Below are positions 1-10,969 of a stretch of 64,000 nucleotides of DNA, piece by piece (position 1 is the first letter of the stretch; every line of letters starts with the position of its first letter). Under the pieces are notes generated by a model that saw nothing but the letters and a program-made list of their open reading frames with translations, did not search any database and was not told the origin of the DNA. Both the position numbers and the translations under genes were made by a program. The DNA is from an uncultured Lactobacillus sp. (GTDB taxonomy: Bacteria; Bacillota; Bacilli; Lactobacillales; Lactobacillaceae): contig NZ_CANBCQ010000004.1 in assembly GCF_947367125.1 (NCBI RefSeq), positions 25,422-89,421 on the forward strand, in the 5' to 3' direction.

Positions 1-119
1 ACAAGATTACCGATTTACGTCAAGAGATTGGAGAGTTAACTTCTACATCACGTTTAAATAAAATTGCACGTGAAAAGGGATTAACTCTAATTAACAAAAA
101 TATTAGGACAATTCGTTAA
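1..119 (+). CDS. ftsL: cell division protein FtsL, C-terminal end (truncated by window start)
   Basis: Frame starting at base 3 reads KITDLRQEIGELTSTSRLNKIAREKGLTLINKNIRTIR*, typical of an FtsL C-terminus; overlaps the start of the PBP gene. Confidence 0.8.
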   Translation, partial: KITDLRQEIGELTSTSRLNKIAREKGLTLINKNIRTIR

Positions 120-2278
120 TGAAAAAAAACAGTAATTTAAAATTACAAAAATCCAAAGCCCACGGCTACCGCTTTACGGTGGGGAGATTTCTCCAAATGG
201 CCGTGGCTTTGGTTTTTCTTGTATTTACGGCTAGATTTTTATATATCGGAATATCTAAAACAGTTAATGGACAAAACTTGTCACAACGTATCAAACAGCT
301 TTATAAACGGAATCAGGTAATTAAAGCTACGCGAGGGACTATCTATGATCGAAATGGACTGACAATTGCGGAAGATTCGCATTTGTATACGGTTTATGCA
401 ATTTTAGATAAGACTTCGATTAATTATAAAAATAAACCTGAGTATGTGGTGAATAAGACTGAAACGGCTGAAAAGTTGGCTCAGGTTTTGCCGTTATCTG
501 CTGAGAAAATTTACCAATATTTAACACCACAGAAAAAAGTCTTCCAGGTACAATTTGGAACGGGTGGTAGTGGTCTAACTTTAAGGCAAAAGAAAAAGAT
601 TGAAGCAATGAAATTGCCGGGGATTAAATTCTTAGAAACACCATCAAGGTTATATCCAAATGGGATCTTCGCTTCACATGTTGTTGGTCTAGCTCAGCCA
701 ATTTGGAACAAGAAGACTAATGCACAAAATTTGGTCGGAACCATGGGGATTGAGGCTTATTTCAATAAGACTTTAACTGGAACAGATGGTTATCGAATTT
801 CTTCGGTAGATGCATCTGAATATCAAATGCCTAATGGTAACCAAGTTTATAAGCCAGCTAAAAATGGCAATAACTTGTATTTAACATTGGATTCACAATT
901 GCAAAGTTTACTTGAGACGCGGTTGAGCGAGGTTCAAAAAACGTATCAGCCAACATCAATTACCGCTGCAATTGAGGACATGAAAACAGGCAAGATTTTA
1001 GCAGCTTCACAACGTCCAACTTTCAATCCGCAAACTATGAAAGGCTTGACCAAGTCATATCGTAATATCTTAGTGCAAGATACTTATGAACCGGGTTCGG
1101 TTTTTAAGATTTTGTCATTTGCGGCAGTCGTTAATAGTGGCAATTATAATCCCAATGAGTATTACCGCTCTGGTTCTGTTAATATTGCTGGGTCAACTAT
1201 CCATGACTGGCTAACTTCAGGCTGGGGAACAATTCCGTTTTCACAAGCTTTTGAACGTTCAAGTAACACTGGGTTTGTTAAGTTAGAACAAAAGATGGGT
1301 GCTAAAACTTGGCGCAAGTACCTAAAGAAATTCCGGATTGGAGAAAAAACGGGAGTTACTCTTCCTGGTGAGCAACCAGGGATGATTTCGTTTAAGACAC
1401 CGGTTGATCAGGCAATTACTGCTTTTGGTCAAGGCGTGACTGTGAATGTAATGCAGATGATGCAAGCTTACAGTTCTTTAGCAAATAACGGCCAGATGGT
1501 TAAACCGCAATTGATTAACAAGATTACTAATGCTGATGGTGATACTGTTCAAGGCTATCAGATCAAAAAAGTTGGGACACCAGTATATGACGCCAAGACT
1601 AGAAAAGTAATTGTTGCTAATATGAGAAAGGTGCTTAATAAGCAATCAGGAACTGGTGCTGCCTACAAGATGGGCAATGCTGATATTGCTGTTAAAACTG
1701 GGACCGCTCAAATTGCTAATCCTAAGGGTGGAGGATACCTCAAGGGTAATAGTAATTATATTTTCTCTGTTGTTGGTATTTATCCTGCTAGCAAGCCCCG
1801 TTATTGCATTTATTTGACAATTAAGCAGCCACATTTAATTGGGGGCGGAGCTGAAAAGATTTTAGCTTCAATTTTTAAGCCAATGATGCGTCGGATCATT
1901 TCAATCTCTAAGAATGATGATTCAACAACGACGGTAAAGGTACCTAGTTTTAAAGATAAAACTGTTGGACAAGCTGAAAGTCAAGCTAAGCAATTAGGGC
2001 TTGATTTAGTCAAAGTTGGTAGTGGTGATCGAGTTACTAATCAAGGTATTAAAACGGGTGAAAGATTGGAATCCGGATCAAAAATATTTGTTAATACCTC
2101 AGGTAAAATTATTTGCCCAGATATGACTGGGTGGTCATATAGTGATTTGCACCAATTTGCTAACTTAACTGATATTAAATTAAGTATAAAGGGAACCGGA
2201 ACTGTTTCTAGTCAAAGTGTGACTAAGGGTACAGAATTGAAAGCCGGAAGAAAAATAAACATTAGGTTAAAGGAGTAA
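119..2278 (+). CDS. pbpB: penicillin-binding protein (transpeptidase) with C-terminal PASTA domains, division PBP
   Basis: 719 aa; N-terminal TM; SSNTGFVKLEQ and KTGTAQIA transpeptidase motifs; PASTA-like C-terminus; dcw cluster context. Confidence 0.93.
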   Translation: MKKNSNLKLQKSKAHGYRFTVGRFLQMAVALVFLVFTARFLYIGISKTVNGQNLSQRIKQLYKRNQVIKATRGTIYDRNGLTIAEDSHLYTVYAILDKTSINYKNKPEYVVNKTETAEKLAQVLPLSAEKIYQYLTPQKKVFQVQFGTGGSGLTLRQKKKIEAMKLPGIKFLETPSRLYPNGIFASHVVGLAQPIWNKKTNAQNLVGTMGIEAYFNKTLTGTDGYRISSVDASEYQMPNGNQVYKPAKNGNNLYLTLDSQLQSLLETRLSEVQKTYQPTSITAAIEDMKTGKILAASQRPTFNPQTMKGLTKSYRNILVQDTYEPGSVFKILSFAAVVNSGNYNPNEYYRSGSVNIAGSTIHDWLTSGWGTIPFSQAFERSSNTGFVKLEQKMGAKTWRKYLKKFRIGEKTGVTLPGEQPGMISFKTPVDQAITAFGQGVTVNVMQMMQAYSSLANNGQMVKPQLINKITNADGDTVQGYQIKKVGTPVYDAKTRKVIVANMRKVLNKQSGTGAAYKMGNADIAVKTGTAQIANPKGGGYLKGNSNYIFSVVGIYPASKPRYCIYLTIKQPHLIGGGAEKILASIFKPMMRRIISISKNDDSTTTVKVPSFKDKTVGQAESQAKQLGLDLVKVGSGDRVTNQGIKTGERLESGSKIFVNTSGKIICPDMTGWSYSDLHQFANLTDIKLSIKGTGTVSSQSVTKGTELKAGRKINIRLKE

Positions 2279-2284
2279 CTTAGT

Positions 2285-3253
2285 ATGAATATAATGTTGG
2301 CAAGTTGTATTGCCTTAGTTAGTTCACTGGTTTTGACAGTGATCTTTATTCCGTTGTTAATTAAATTTATGCGGTCACATCACGAAGGACAAGAAATTCG
2401 TGATGAAGGTCCTAAGTGGCATCAGAAGAAATCTGGCACACCTACAATGGGTGGAACTGTTTTTGTAATTGCAGCAGTTATTTCCGTTATTTGGGTAGCT
2501 GCTATGCAACACAATTTGAATAAAGTTGTTTGGATTTTGATAATCAGTCTTTTAGGTTATGGCATTATCGGTTTCCTTGATGATGGAATTAAGTTGTACT
2601 TTAAGCGAAATCTTGGTTTGCGTGCTTGGCAAAAATTGGCTTTGCAAATAATTATTGCAATTGTAATTGTCATCATTGCTACAAGTGATCATTTCCAATT
2701 TGGCTTATATATTCCATTTGCAGGTGTAGTTCATAGTTTAGTTTTATTTGTAGCATTCATTATCTTTTGGCTGGTCGGCTTTTCTAATGCGGTTAACTTG
2801 TCTGATGGATTGGATGGCTTGGCAACTGGATTATCAGTTGTAGCTTACGGTACTTATGCTTATATTGCATTCAAACAAAAGAATTTTGCTGTTTTGGCCT
2901 TTTGTATGAGTGTGATTGGTGGTTTGCTTGCTTTCTTTATTTTTAACCATAAACCAGCTAAAATCTTCATGGGTGATGCTGGCTCACTGGCCTTAGGTGG
3001 TGGTTTGGCTACGATTAGTATTATGCTTAATCGTCCATGGTCACTTTTATTAATCGGAATTGTCTTTGTTTGTGAAACTGCAAGTGTAATTTTGCAAGTA
3101 ATTTCTTTCCAGACTACAGGTAAACGTATTTTTAAGATGACGCCTATTCACCATCATTTTGAAATGTTGGGCTGGTCAGAATGGAAAGTTGACTTTGTGT
3201 TCTGGTTAGTTGGTTTAATTGGTAGTATTTTGTATTTGGTAATTTGGGGATAA
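2285..3253 (+). CDS. mraY: phospho-N-acetylmuramoyl-pentapeptide-transferase
   Basis: Multi-TM protein with [10 protein letters not shown] and [12 protein letters not shown] motifs; context. Confidence 0.97.
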   Translation: MNIMLASCIALVSSLVLTVIFIPLLIKFMRSHHEGQEIRDEGPKWHQKKSGTPTMGGTVFVIAAVISVIWVAAMQHNLNKVVWILIISLLGYGIIGFLDDGIKLYFKRNLGLRAWQKLALQIIIAIVIVIIATSDHFQFGLYIPFAGVVHSLVLFVAFIIFWLVGFSNAVNLSDGLDGLATGLSVVAYGTYAYIAFKQKNFAVLAFCMSVIGGLLAFFIFNHKPAKIFMGDAGSLALGGGLATISIMLNRPWSLLLIGIVFVCETASVILQVISFQTTGKRIFKMTPIHHHFEMLGWSEWKVDFVFWLVGLIGSILYLVIWG

Positions 3254-3262
3254 TAATAAAAA

Positions 3263-4642
3263 ATGAAAGATATTAAAACTTATAATAATAAAAATATTTT
3301 AGTTTTAGGTTTAGGAAAAAGTGGTTTTGCAGTTAGTGAACTTCTTTTAAAATTGGGTGCCAAATTAACCTTGAATGACAAAGCTGATCTTGATCATAAT
3401 GACAAGGCACAAGAATTAAAGAATCGCGGTGTTCGTGTAATTGGTGGACACCACCCAGTTGACTTACTTGAAAAAGAACATTTTGATTATTTAGTTAAGA
3501 ATCCAGGCATTCCTTACGAAAACCCAATGGTACAAAAAGCTGAAGAATTAAATATTCCAATTATTACTGAACCAGAAGTTGCATTGAGCTGCAGTGATGC
3601 GCCCTATGTGTGTGTGACTGGTTCAAATGGTAAGACTACTACAGTCATGCTAACTCAAAGAATTTTGGATCATCATTTGCAAAAATCTGGTCATCATGCA
3701 TATGCGGTTGGTAATATTGGTGTGCCAATTTCCGAAGTTGTGCCTAAAGCAACTAAAGATGATATTTTAGTAGTTGAAATTTCTAGTTTTCAACTTTTAG
3801 GTGTTACAGATATTAATCCTAAGGTTGCTGCTATTGTTGATATTTACAATAATGTGCACTTGGATTATCACAAGACTTTTGAAAATTATGTTAATGCCAA
3901 GCTAAATGTAACCAGAACGCAAAATAGTAGTGATTACTTTATTGCTAACTACGATCAAAAGGATATTTTAGCTAAAGAAAAAGAAGTTTCTCCAGCTAAG
4001 ATGCAAACTTTCTCAGAAGTTGATCATAATGCCGATTACTTTATTGGTGACGAATATCTAGAAAGCCAAAACGAAAAAATTATGAAGATTGCAGACATTA
4101 AATTGCCTGGTATTCATAATTTGCAAAACAGTTTGGTAGCAATCGCTATCTCTAAGCTTATGGGTGCTGACAATGATGATATTGCTGCAGTATTAAGCAC
4201 CTTTACGGGAGCAAAGCATCGTTTACAATATGTAACAACACTTGACGGCTGCAAGGTTTATAATGATTCTAAGTCGACTAATATTGAAGCTGCAACAGTA
4301 GCTATTCCATCATTTAAAGAACCAGAAGTATTAATTGCAGGTGGACTAGATCGTGGTTTTACTTTTGATGATTTAGTTCCATTATTTAAAGAACACGTTA
4401 AGGCGATTGTTCTTTATGGTGAAACTAGATATCTTTTAGCCGATGCAGCTAGAAAAGCGGGAATTAAGGACATTGTAATTGTTAATACGCTACAAGAAGC
4501 TGTTCCTCGTGCATGGGAATTAGTAGAAGCAGGAGATGTTCTTTTGTTCTCACCAGCTTGTGCTTCTTGGGATCAATTTAGAACTTTTGAAGAACGCGGC
4601 GATTACTTTGTTAGATTTGTGAAGGAATTAAAGACTAAATAA
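3263..4642 (+). CDS. murD: UDP-N-acetylmuramoylalanine--D-glutamate ligase
   Basis: VTGSNGKTTT Mur ligase ATP motif; context. Confidence 0.97.
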   Translation: MKDIKTYNNKNILVLGLGKSGFAVSELLLKLGAKLTLNDKADLDHNDKAQELKNRGVRVIGGHHPVDLLEKEHFDYLVKNPGIPYENPMVQKAEELNIPIITEPEVALSCSDAPYVCVTGSNGKTTTVMLTQRILDHHLQKSGHHAYAVGNIGVPISEVVPKATKDDILVVEISSFQLLGVTDINPKVAAIVDIYNNVHLDYHKTFENYVNAKLNVTRTQNSSDYFIANYDQKDILAKEKEVSPAKMQTFSEVDHNADYFIGDEYLESQNEKIMKIADIKLPGIHNLQNSLVAIAISKLMGADNDDIAAVLSTFTGAKHRLQYVTTLDGCKVYNDSKSTNIEAATVAIPSFKEPEVLIAGGLDRGFTFDDLVPLFKEHVKAIVLYGETRYLLADAARKAGIKDIVIVNTLQEAVPRAWELVEAGDVLLFSPACASWDQFRTFEERGDYFVRFVKELKTK

Positions 4643-4643
4643 A

Positions 4644-5750
4644 ATGAGAGTTATCTTTACAGGTGGCGGTACGGGTGGCCACATTTATCCAATTATGGCA
4701 ATTATTGAGCGTTTGAAAGAACGCGGTATTAGCACAAACGATGAAATCTTGTTTGTTGGTACGCAAAAAGGGTTAGAGTCAAAAATTGTCCCAGCAGCAG
4801 GTGTTAACTTTAAAACTATTAAAATTCAGGGCTTTAACCGCAAACATCCATTGAAAAACTTTGAAACTATCAAATTATTTTGGCAAGCTACTAAAAGTGC
4901 CCGTCAAATTTTGCAAGACTTTAAGCCGGATGTTGTTTTGGGTACAGGTGGTTATGTTAGTGGGGCCATGGTCTATGAAGCAGCTAAAATGCATATTCCA
5001 ACTATGATTCATGAATCTAATTCAGTAGTTGGCTTGGCTAATAAGTTTTTAGGCCATTATGTTGATAAGATTTGTTATACCTTTGATGATGCTGCTAAAG
5101 AATTTTCCGAAAAAAAGAAATTAGTTAAGACGGGTAATCCTCGTTCACAACAAGTTTTGAGTTTGCATGAAGAAAAGATTGATCTTAAAAAGACCTGGAA
5201 TTTGAATCCACAAATGCCGACGGTTTTAGTGTTTGGTGGCTCACGTGGTGCACTTGCAATCAATAGAATTATGCTTAAGTCTTTAATGACATTGAAGCAA
5301 AAGCCATATCAAATTATTTGGGCAACAGGTACTTATTATTTTGATAAAGTGCAAGAAAAGCTTAAGGGCATTGATATAGGAACTAGTATTAAGATCTTGC
5401 CATATATTAAGAATATGCCAGGACTTTTACCAGAAATGACTTGTGTTGTTTCACGGTCTGGAGCAACAAGTATTGCTGAGTTTACAGCGTTAGGCGTACC
5501 AGTTATCTTGATTCCTAGTCCTAACGTAACTCATAATCACCAAATGAAAAATGCACTCGATCTTGAAAAAGCAGGTGCAGCCTTAGTTATTCCAGAAGAT
5601 GACTTGAATCCAAATAATTTTGTTTCTTCAATTGATCATATTTTACTTGATGAAAAGTATGCTACAGAAATGAGTAAGGCTTCTAAAGCACTGGGTGTTC
5701 CTGATGCATCTGATCAAGTAATTAAAGTAATGGAAGAGATTTCACGCTAA
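4644..5750 (+). CDS. murG: UDP-N-acetylglucosamine--N-acetylmuramyl-(pentapeptide) pyrophosphoryl-undecaprenol GlcNAc transferase
   Basis: FTGGGTGGHIYP N-terminus; context. Confidence 0.97.
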   Translation: MRVIFTGGGTGGHIYPIMAIIERLKERGISTNDEILFVGTQKGLESKIVPAAGVNFKTIKIQGFNRKHPLKNFETIKLFWQATKSARQILQDFKPDVVLGTGGYVSGAMVYEAAKMHIPTMIHESNSVVGLANKFLGHYVDKICYTFDDAAKEFSEKKKLVKTGNPRSQQVLSLHEEKIDLKKTWNLNPQMPTVLVFGGSRGALAINRIMLKSLMTLKQKPYQIIWATGTYYFDKVQEKLKGIDIGTSIKILPYIKNMPGLLPEMTCVVSRSGATSIAEFTALGVPVILIPSPNVTHNHQMKNALDLEKAGAALVIPEDDLNPNNFVSSIDHILLDEKYATEMSKASKALGVPDASDQVIKVMEEISR

Positions 5751-5768
5751 GAAAAGTAGGTGAGGCAG

Positions 5769-6626
5769 ATGGCAAAAAAGCCAGTAACTAAGATTGATCC
5801 AAGAAAAGAGTTGTCTCCATACTTAAATCATGAGTTCAATCAACAAAGAAATAGTCATAAATCGCAGGCTAAAATATCTGCCTCACTTTCTAATTTGCAG
5901 GCAGAAAGACGCCGATCGCTAAGGCGAAGACTTGGACTGATAATGACAGTTTCAATTTTGGCAATTGCTGGTTTAGGATATTATATTTCACCGTTAGCAA
6001 ATATTAGTACTGTTAAAGTGATTGGGGTAACGGATTTACCGGTTAAGGAAATTATTAAAATATCCAAAATAAAAGCTAGTGATAAAGTTTTTGATTATTT
6101 ATTTCAACAAAAAGATTTGAGTCAAAAATTATCTAAAAAATATCCAGAAATTCAAAGTGCACAAGTTCATTTGGGTCACGTTAATCAGCTTATTTTGCAA
6201 ATTAATGAACGCAAAGCAGTCGGTTATTTAAAAGATGGTGATTCGTATCGCAAGATTTTGGATAATGGAAAAATAGGTACAAGAGCATTATCTTGGTCGA
6301 AAGTGAATCAAGATAAGCCGATCTTTGTTGGCTATAATAAATCAGATGATTTAAAAAATGATTTAAAGTTATTTAACAATTTACCTAATTCATTCAAAAA
6401 TCAGGTAAAATTATTAAGTGGAAATACCAGACGAAATTCGCAGATTATTTTTGTGATGAAAGATGGCAATGTTGTAATTGGCAATACTACTACTTTGAAG
6501 AGTAAACTAAAATATTATGATGCGATTAGAGTTAAAGCTGGCAAAAATAGCCTAATTGATTTAGAGATAGGCGCATTTAGTAGACCATTAACTTCAAGTG
6601 AGAAGAAAGCTTACGGCATATCGTAG
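5769..6626 (+). CDS. divIB: cell division protein DivIB/FtsQ
   Basis: Basic N-terminus, single TM, POTRA-like region (ISTVKVIGVTDLPVKEI); dcw position. ORF track starts at 5760; ATG at 5769 is preferred. Confidence 0.9.
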   Translation: MAKKPVTKIDPRKELSPYLNHEFNQQRNSHKSQAKISASLSNLQAERRRSLRRRLGLIMTVSILAIAGLGYYISPLANISTVKVIGVTDLPVKEIIKISKIKASDKVFDYLFQQKDLSQKLSKKYPEIQSAQVHLGHVNQLILQINERKAVGYLKDGDSYRKILDNGKIGTRALSWSKVNQDKPIFVGYNKSDDLKNDLKLFNNLPNSFKNQVKLLSGNTRRNSQIIFVMKDGNVVIGNTTTLKSKLKYYDAIRVKAGKNSLIDLEIGAFSRPLTSSEKKAYGIS

Positions 6627-6688
6627 CTGTTTTGCAAGTTTATTTATGTTAGAATTTTTTCAAGGCAAATATTAATGGGGGCTTAATT

Positions 6689-8050
6689 TTGGAGAATTCA
6701 AATCTTTTAGTGGGTCTAGATATAGGAACCACAAGTGTAAAGGCCGTTGTTGCGGACTCTGGTAAAGTAATAGGTGCAGTGACTACGCCTAATTCAGGAA
6801 TGCGACATGGGCAAATAGTAGATATTGATCAGACTGCTTCTGCAATTAATCGTGCACTCAAAGGTGTAGCTGAAAAAACTAATGCCAAAATTTATAGTGT
6901 AGTTGCAGGAATTCCAGTAGGGATGTTACAACTTGAGACTGCTACTGGCTTTGCCAATGTTGGTGAACAAGGTCGAGAAGTAAATAATGATGATGTAAAG
7001 CGGACAATCAAATCTGCCATTCATTCCGCAGCTAAGGATGAACGTGAAGCAATCACATTTTTACCAAGTCGGTTTTTGATTGACGGTAAAACAGAAGTAG
7101 ATGATCCTAGAAAAATGATTGCCCGTTCTTTAGGGGTCAGTGGAATTTTACTAACAGCTCCGACAGGGCCATTACACAATATTAAAAAGGCGATTGAAAG
7201 AGCAGGCTATCATAATAATTTCTTTGTACCGACTCCTTTGGCAATTTCAAGTGTTGCGCTGAATGAAAGTGAAAAAACATTTGGTTCAGTAATTATTGAT
7301 CTTGGTGGTGGCGTAAGTACGGCAACTGTCATTAAAGCAGGTCAGATTAAATACGCTAATATTGATTTAGAAGGTGGCAGTGATATTACTAATGATATTT
7401 CTGCTGTTTTAAGCATTTCTAAGAAAGATGCAGAGCAGATCAAATTAGATTATGGCTTTGCAGACCCACAATTTGCCTCAAAAAATGATAAATTTGCTAT
7501 TAATAGTGTTGGTGCAAATAGCCAACAAATGGTTGATGAAGTTTATCTTAGTGAAATCATTAATGCTCGGCTAGAACAAATTTTAACTCGTTTAGGCAAA
7601 GGCTTGGCTAAACACAAAGCTTTAAAGCAGCCAGGTGGTATTGTGATTACCGGTGGTACGAGTCTTTTACAAGGAATTGATAGCTTAACAGCTAATGGAT
7701 TAAACGTTAAGGCCCGTATTTATGAACCGGATCAAATTGGAATGCGCAATCCGATTTATACGGCTGCTTATGGTATTGTCCACTATTCATATAAGATGTC
7801 TGAAGTAGATTATCTTGTTAATAGCGTAATTTATGGGTTTGGTGAGCCTGCTGTAGAAGATACTGCTTCTCAATCAAAAAATACCAAGATTTCTAAAAGT
7901 ACAACTTCTAGTAGTGAAAGTGAAGCCGAAGAAGCTTATAATAGAAGCAAAGTGTCTGCCAGAGTAGAATCTGAGTCAGATAAAGAAAATACTAAGCAAG
8001 AAAAAACTAATAATAGCTTGAAGAGTTTCTTTAAGAAATTCTTTGATTAA
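6689..8050 (+). CDS. ftsA: cell division protein FtsA
   Basis: Actin-like fold motifs ([29 protein letters not shown]); C-terminal amphipathic [11 protein letters not shown]. Confidence 0.97.
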   Translation: MENSNLLVGLDIGTTSVKAVVADSGKVIGAVTTPNSGMRHGQIVDIDQTASAINRALKGVAEKTNAKIYSVVAGIPVGMLQLETATGFANVGEQGREVNNDDVKRTIKSAIHSAAKDEREAITFLPSRFLIDGKTEVDDPRKMIARSLGVSGILLTAPTGPLHNIKKAIERAGYHNNFFVPTPLAISSVALNESEKTFGSVIIDLGGGVSTATVIKAGQIKYANIDLEGGSDITNDISAVLSISKKDAEQIKLDYGFADPQFASKNDKFAINSVGANSQQMVDEVYLSEIINARLEQILTRLGKGLAKHKALKQPGGIVITGGTSLLQGIDSLTANGLNVKARIYEPDQIGMRNPIYTAAYGIVHYSYKMSEVDYLVNSVIYGFGEPAVEDTASQSKNTKISKSTTSSSESEAEEAYNRSKVSARVESESDKENTKQEKTNNSLKSFFKKFFD

Positions 8051-8064
8051 AGGTGGTTAATTTA

Positions 8065-9411
8065 ATGGATTTTACATTCGATTCAGACGACAATAAGAAT
8101 GCTGTCATCAAAGTAATTGGTGTTGGTGGAGCCGGCGGCAATGCTGTTAACCGAATGATTGACGATGGCGTACAAGGTGTTTCATTTATTGCAGCAAACA
8201 CTGATGTGCAAGCTTTAAATAGTAATAAGGCTGAGAATAAGATTCAGTTGGGGCCAAAGCTAACCCGTGGGTTAGGTGCTGGTTCACATCCAGAAGTAGG
8301 TCAAAAGGCTGCAGAAGAAAGTGAACAAACAATTGAAGATGCACTTAAAGGTGCAGATATGATCTTTATCACTGCTGGTATGGGTGGTGGTACTGGTACT
8401 GGTGCTGCGCCTGTAGTGGCTAAAATTGCACGTGAGACTGGTGCCTTGACTGTTGGTGTGGTTACACGCCCATTTAGTTTTGAAGGCCCTAAGCGTTCTA
8501 AAAATGCGGCAGAAGGTATTACCCAACTAAAGCAATATGTTGATACTTTAGTTATTATTGCTAATAACCGTTTGCTTGAGATGGTTGATAAGAAGACTCC
8601 AATGATGGATGCCTTCAAGGAAGCTGATAACGTTTTGAAGCAGGGTGTTCAAGGTATTTCAGATTTGATCACTTCAACTGACTACGTTAACTTGGACTTT
8701 GCCGATGTTAAGACTGTAATGGAAAATCAAGGTGCAGCCTTGATGGGAATTGGTCGTGCTAGTGGTGAAAACAGAACGGTTGAAGCTACTAAATTGGCTA
8801 TTTCTTCACCATTACTTGAAGTTTCAATTGATGGTGCTAAGCAAGTATTGCTTAACATTACTGGTGGACCTGATCTTACTCTATTCGAAGCCCAAGATGC
8901 TTCAGAAATTGTATCTAAGGCAGCTGGCGATGATGTAAATATTATCTTTGGTACCTCAATCAATCCTAACTTAGGTGACGAAGTAGTAGTGACTGTTATT
9001 GCAACAGGAATTGATTCTAAGGCCGAAGAAGCTGCTTCTAAGCAATTACCTGGTCGTAGCCATCAAATTAAGGCCCAGCCAGCTAAAGAAAAGAAAGAAG
9101 AAGCTCCTAAGGTTGCTCAACCTGAACAACCTGTTGATCGTCCACAAACAGTTCAACCTGCAGCAGAAAAGCAAGAACCTGAACAACCTAAACAAACGAT
9201 GGTTGATCCAACCAGTGTTTGGGGATTAAATGACAATCAAGATAACCAAAGAAGAAATACTCAATCTGCTGAACCAAAGAAGGATCATGAGAGTTTTGAT
9301 ACTTTTAGTAATGAAGATCAAGATAGTATTTCTCAAATTGAAACTAGCGCTCAAGATGATGATGACGATAACAGTGATATCCCATTCTTCAAGCACCGTA
9401 GCGAAAACTAG
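8065..9411 (+). CDS. ftsZ: cell division protein FtsZ
   Basis: [11 protein letters not shown] and [10 protein letters not shown] tubulin signature. ORF track starts at 8053; ATG at 8065 follows an AGGTGG ribosome-binding site. Confidence 0.97.
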   Translation: MDFTFDSDDNKNAVIKVIGVGGAGGNAVNRMIDDGVQGVSFIAANTDVQALNSNKAENKIQLGPKLTRGLGAGSHPEVGQKAAEESEQTIEDALKGADMIFITAGMGGGTGTGAAPVVAKIARETGALTVGVVTRPFSFEGPKRSKNAAEGITQLKQYVDTLVIIANNRLLEMVDKKTPMMDAFKEADNVLKQGVQGISDLITSTDYVNLDFADVKTVMENQGAALMGIGRASGENRTVEATKLAISSPLLEVSIDGAKQVLLNITGGPDLTLFEAQDASEIVSKAAGDDVNIIFGTSINPNLGDEVVVTVIATGIDSKAEEAASKQLPGRSHQIKAQPAKEKKEEAPKVAQPEQPVDRPQTVQPAAEKQEPEQPKQTMVDPTSVWGLNDNQDNQRRNTQSAEPKKDHESFDTFSNEDQDSISQIETSAQDDDDDNSDIPFFKHRSEN

Positions 9412-9429
9412 TTTTGGAGGTAGAGATAA

Positions 9430-9867
9430 ATGGCTTTTGATAAATTAGGAAGATTTTTTGGAATTTCTAATGATGATGAATTAGATAATGACGAAGAATA
9501 TACTTCACAAACTAAAGATGAAAATGAAGACTTGCCTCTGAACTCTGTTAGTCGTGATAATGTAGTTTCAATCAAGTCAGGTTTGAATTCAGCTAAAAGC
9601 AAAATAGTATTGTATGAGCCACGGGTATATTCTGATGCTAAGGATGTTGCTCAGAACATATTAAATAATAAGGCAGTAGTAATTAACTTTAGCAGAATGG
9701 AAGATAGTTCTGCGCGTCGGATTGTTGATTTTATTACAGGCACAGTTTATGCTTTGAACGGTGAGATTCAACGTATTGGTGATAAAATCTTTTTAGCAAC
9801 CCCACCTAAGTTTGTTACTGATGGTAAAATTAGTGATTTAGTGGATAAGAAAGATAATTTAAGTTAA
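9430..9867 (+). CDS. sepF: cell division protein SepF
   Basis: SepF-like sequence (ARRIVDFITGTVYALNGEIQRIGDKIFLATP) directly downstream of ftsZ. Confidence 0.94.
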   Translation: MAFDKLGRFFGISNDDELDNDEEYTSQTKDENEDLPLNSVSRDNVVSIKSGLNSAKSKIVLYEPRVYSDAKDVAQNILNNKAVVINFSRMEDSSARRIVDFITGTVYALNGEIQRIGDKIFLATPPKFVTDGKISDLVDKKDNLS

Positions 9868-10169
9868 TGGTTAATGCACTACATTTAATTTATTTGGCAC
9901 TGACATGGATTTTATGGCTCTATAGTTTATTGATTGTAATCGATGCGATTATGAGTTGGTTGCCAATGTTAAGTAATTCTGCAGTTGGACGTTTTTTAGA
10001 TAAAATTGTAAATCCATATTTAAATTTGTTTCGTAGAGGTCCATTTGCTAAATTAGCTTACTCAACTGGAATCGATGTTTCACCAATTATTGCTTTATTT
10101 ATTTTATATCTTGTTCAGAATTATGTTTTAATTTGGATATTTAATATTTTATTGAGGATAATGGGTTAA
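9867..10169 (+). CDS. YggT/YlmG family membrane protein
   Basis: 100 aa, two hydrophobic segments, NPYLNLFRR motif; between sepF and ylmH. Confidence 0.9.
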   Translation: MVNALHLIYLALTWILWLYSLLIVIDAIMSWLPMLSNSAVGRFLDKIVNPYLNLFRRGPFAKLAYSTGIDVSPIIALFILYLVQNYVLIWIFNILLRIMG

Positions 10170-10969
10170 TGGAACGTAGACAAGCAAGTAAGTTTTACCC
10201 ATATTTTAATCAAGAGGAAAGACCAGTAATTGACTATTTTACTGGTCTTTTTAATCAGTTAGTTTTTAAGCATGAGCCGATTTTAACTGATTTTTTGGAT
10301 CCGGGTAAACGAACAATTTTAAAAACTATTGTAGGTAATGATGCTTTTATTCAAGAATATGGTGGTTATCCTAATGCTGAGAAAAAGCGGGTTATTTTGA
10401 GTGAAGAGTGGCTTAATTTACAACCAAGTGATTACCAAATCCAGCCGTATGAAATAATCTATCCGCAAAAATTTGCTAAGATTAATCATAGTGCAGTTTT
10501 AGGAACATTAGCCAATTCAGGCATTGATACAAATATTTTTGGTGACATTATTACCGATGATCAAGGAAAATGGCAGTTTTTTGCTAAAAAAGAAATGGCC
10601 GATTTTTTTGAAGAACAAATCGATCGTGTAGGCAGAACAAAAGTAAAATTGCAGGCAATCAGCTTCAAAGAAATATTAACTCCTGAAGATGATTCAATTG
10701 AAAAGACAGAGATAGTTGCTTCAATGCGAATTGATGCTGTGTTATCAGGAATCAGTAAACAAAGCCGTGGTCAAATCCAAAAAATGATTAGTAGTCAACT
10801 AGTCAAATTAAATTGGCATGAAATAGCAGATTCTAATATAATGGTTAAAGAAAACGATGTCTTAAGTTTAAGACATTTTGGTCGAGTTTTGATTGAAGAT
10901 ATTTCGACTACAAGAAAAGGTAAGTATAAGGTGGTGCTCAGACTTTGGCAGACAAAGAAACGCAATTAA
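10169..10969 (+). CDS. S4-domain RNA-binding protein YlmH
   Basis: S4-like C-terminus and conserved order sepF-ylmG-ylmH-divIVA. Confidence 0.88.
   Translation: MERRQASKFYPYFNQEERPVIDYFTGLFNQLVFKHEPILTDFLDPGKRTILKTIVGNDAFIQEYGGYPNAEKKRVILSEEWLNLQPSDYQIQPYEIIYPQKFAKINHSAVLGTLANSGIDTNIFGDIITDDQGKWQFFAKKEMADFFEEQIDRVGRTKVKLQAISFKEILTPEDDSIEKTEIVASMRIDAVLSGISKQSRGQIQKMISSQLVKLNWHEIADSNIMVKENDVLSLRHFGRVLIEDISTTRKGKYKVVLRLWQTKKRN

Noticed and set aside
8284-8963. Antisense ORFs of 78-105 aa inside ftsZ (and similar antisense ORFs elsewhere in the track)
   Set aside because: They lie wholly within strongly recognised genes on the other strand, have no ribosome-binding sites or recognisable domains, and look like codon-bias by-products.
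8750-9448. Alternative-frame + strand ORFs ([11 protein letters not shown]..., [11 protein letters not shown]..., MTIKITKEE...) within ftsZ
   Set aside because: Low-complexity translations in a shifted frame of ftsZ; no independent support.
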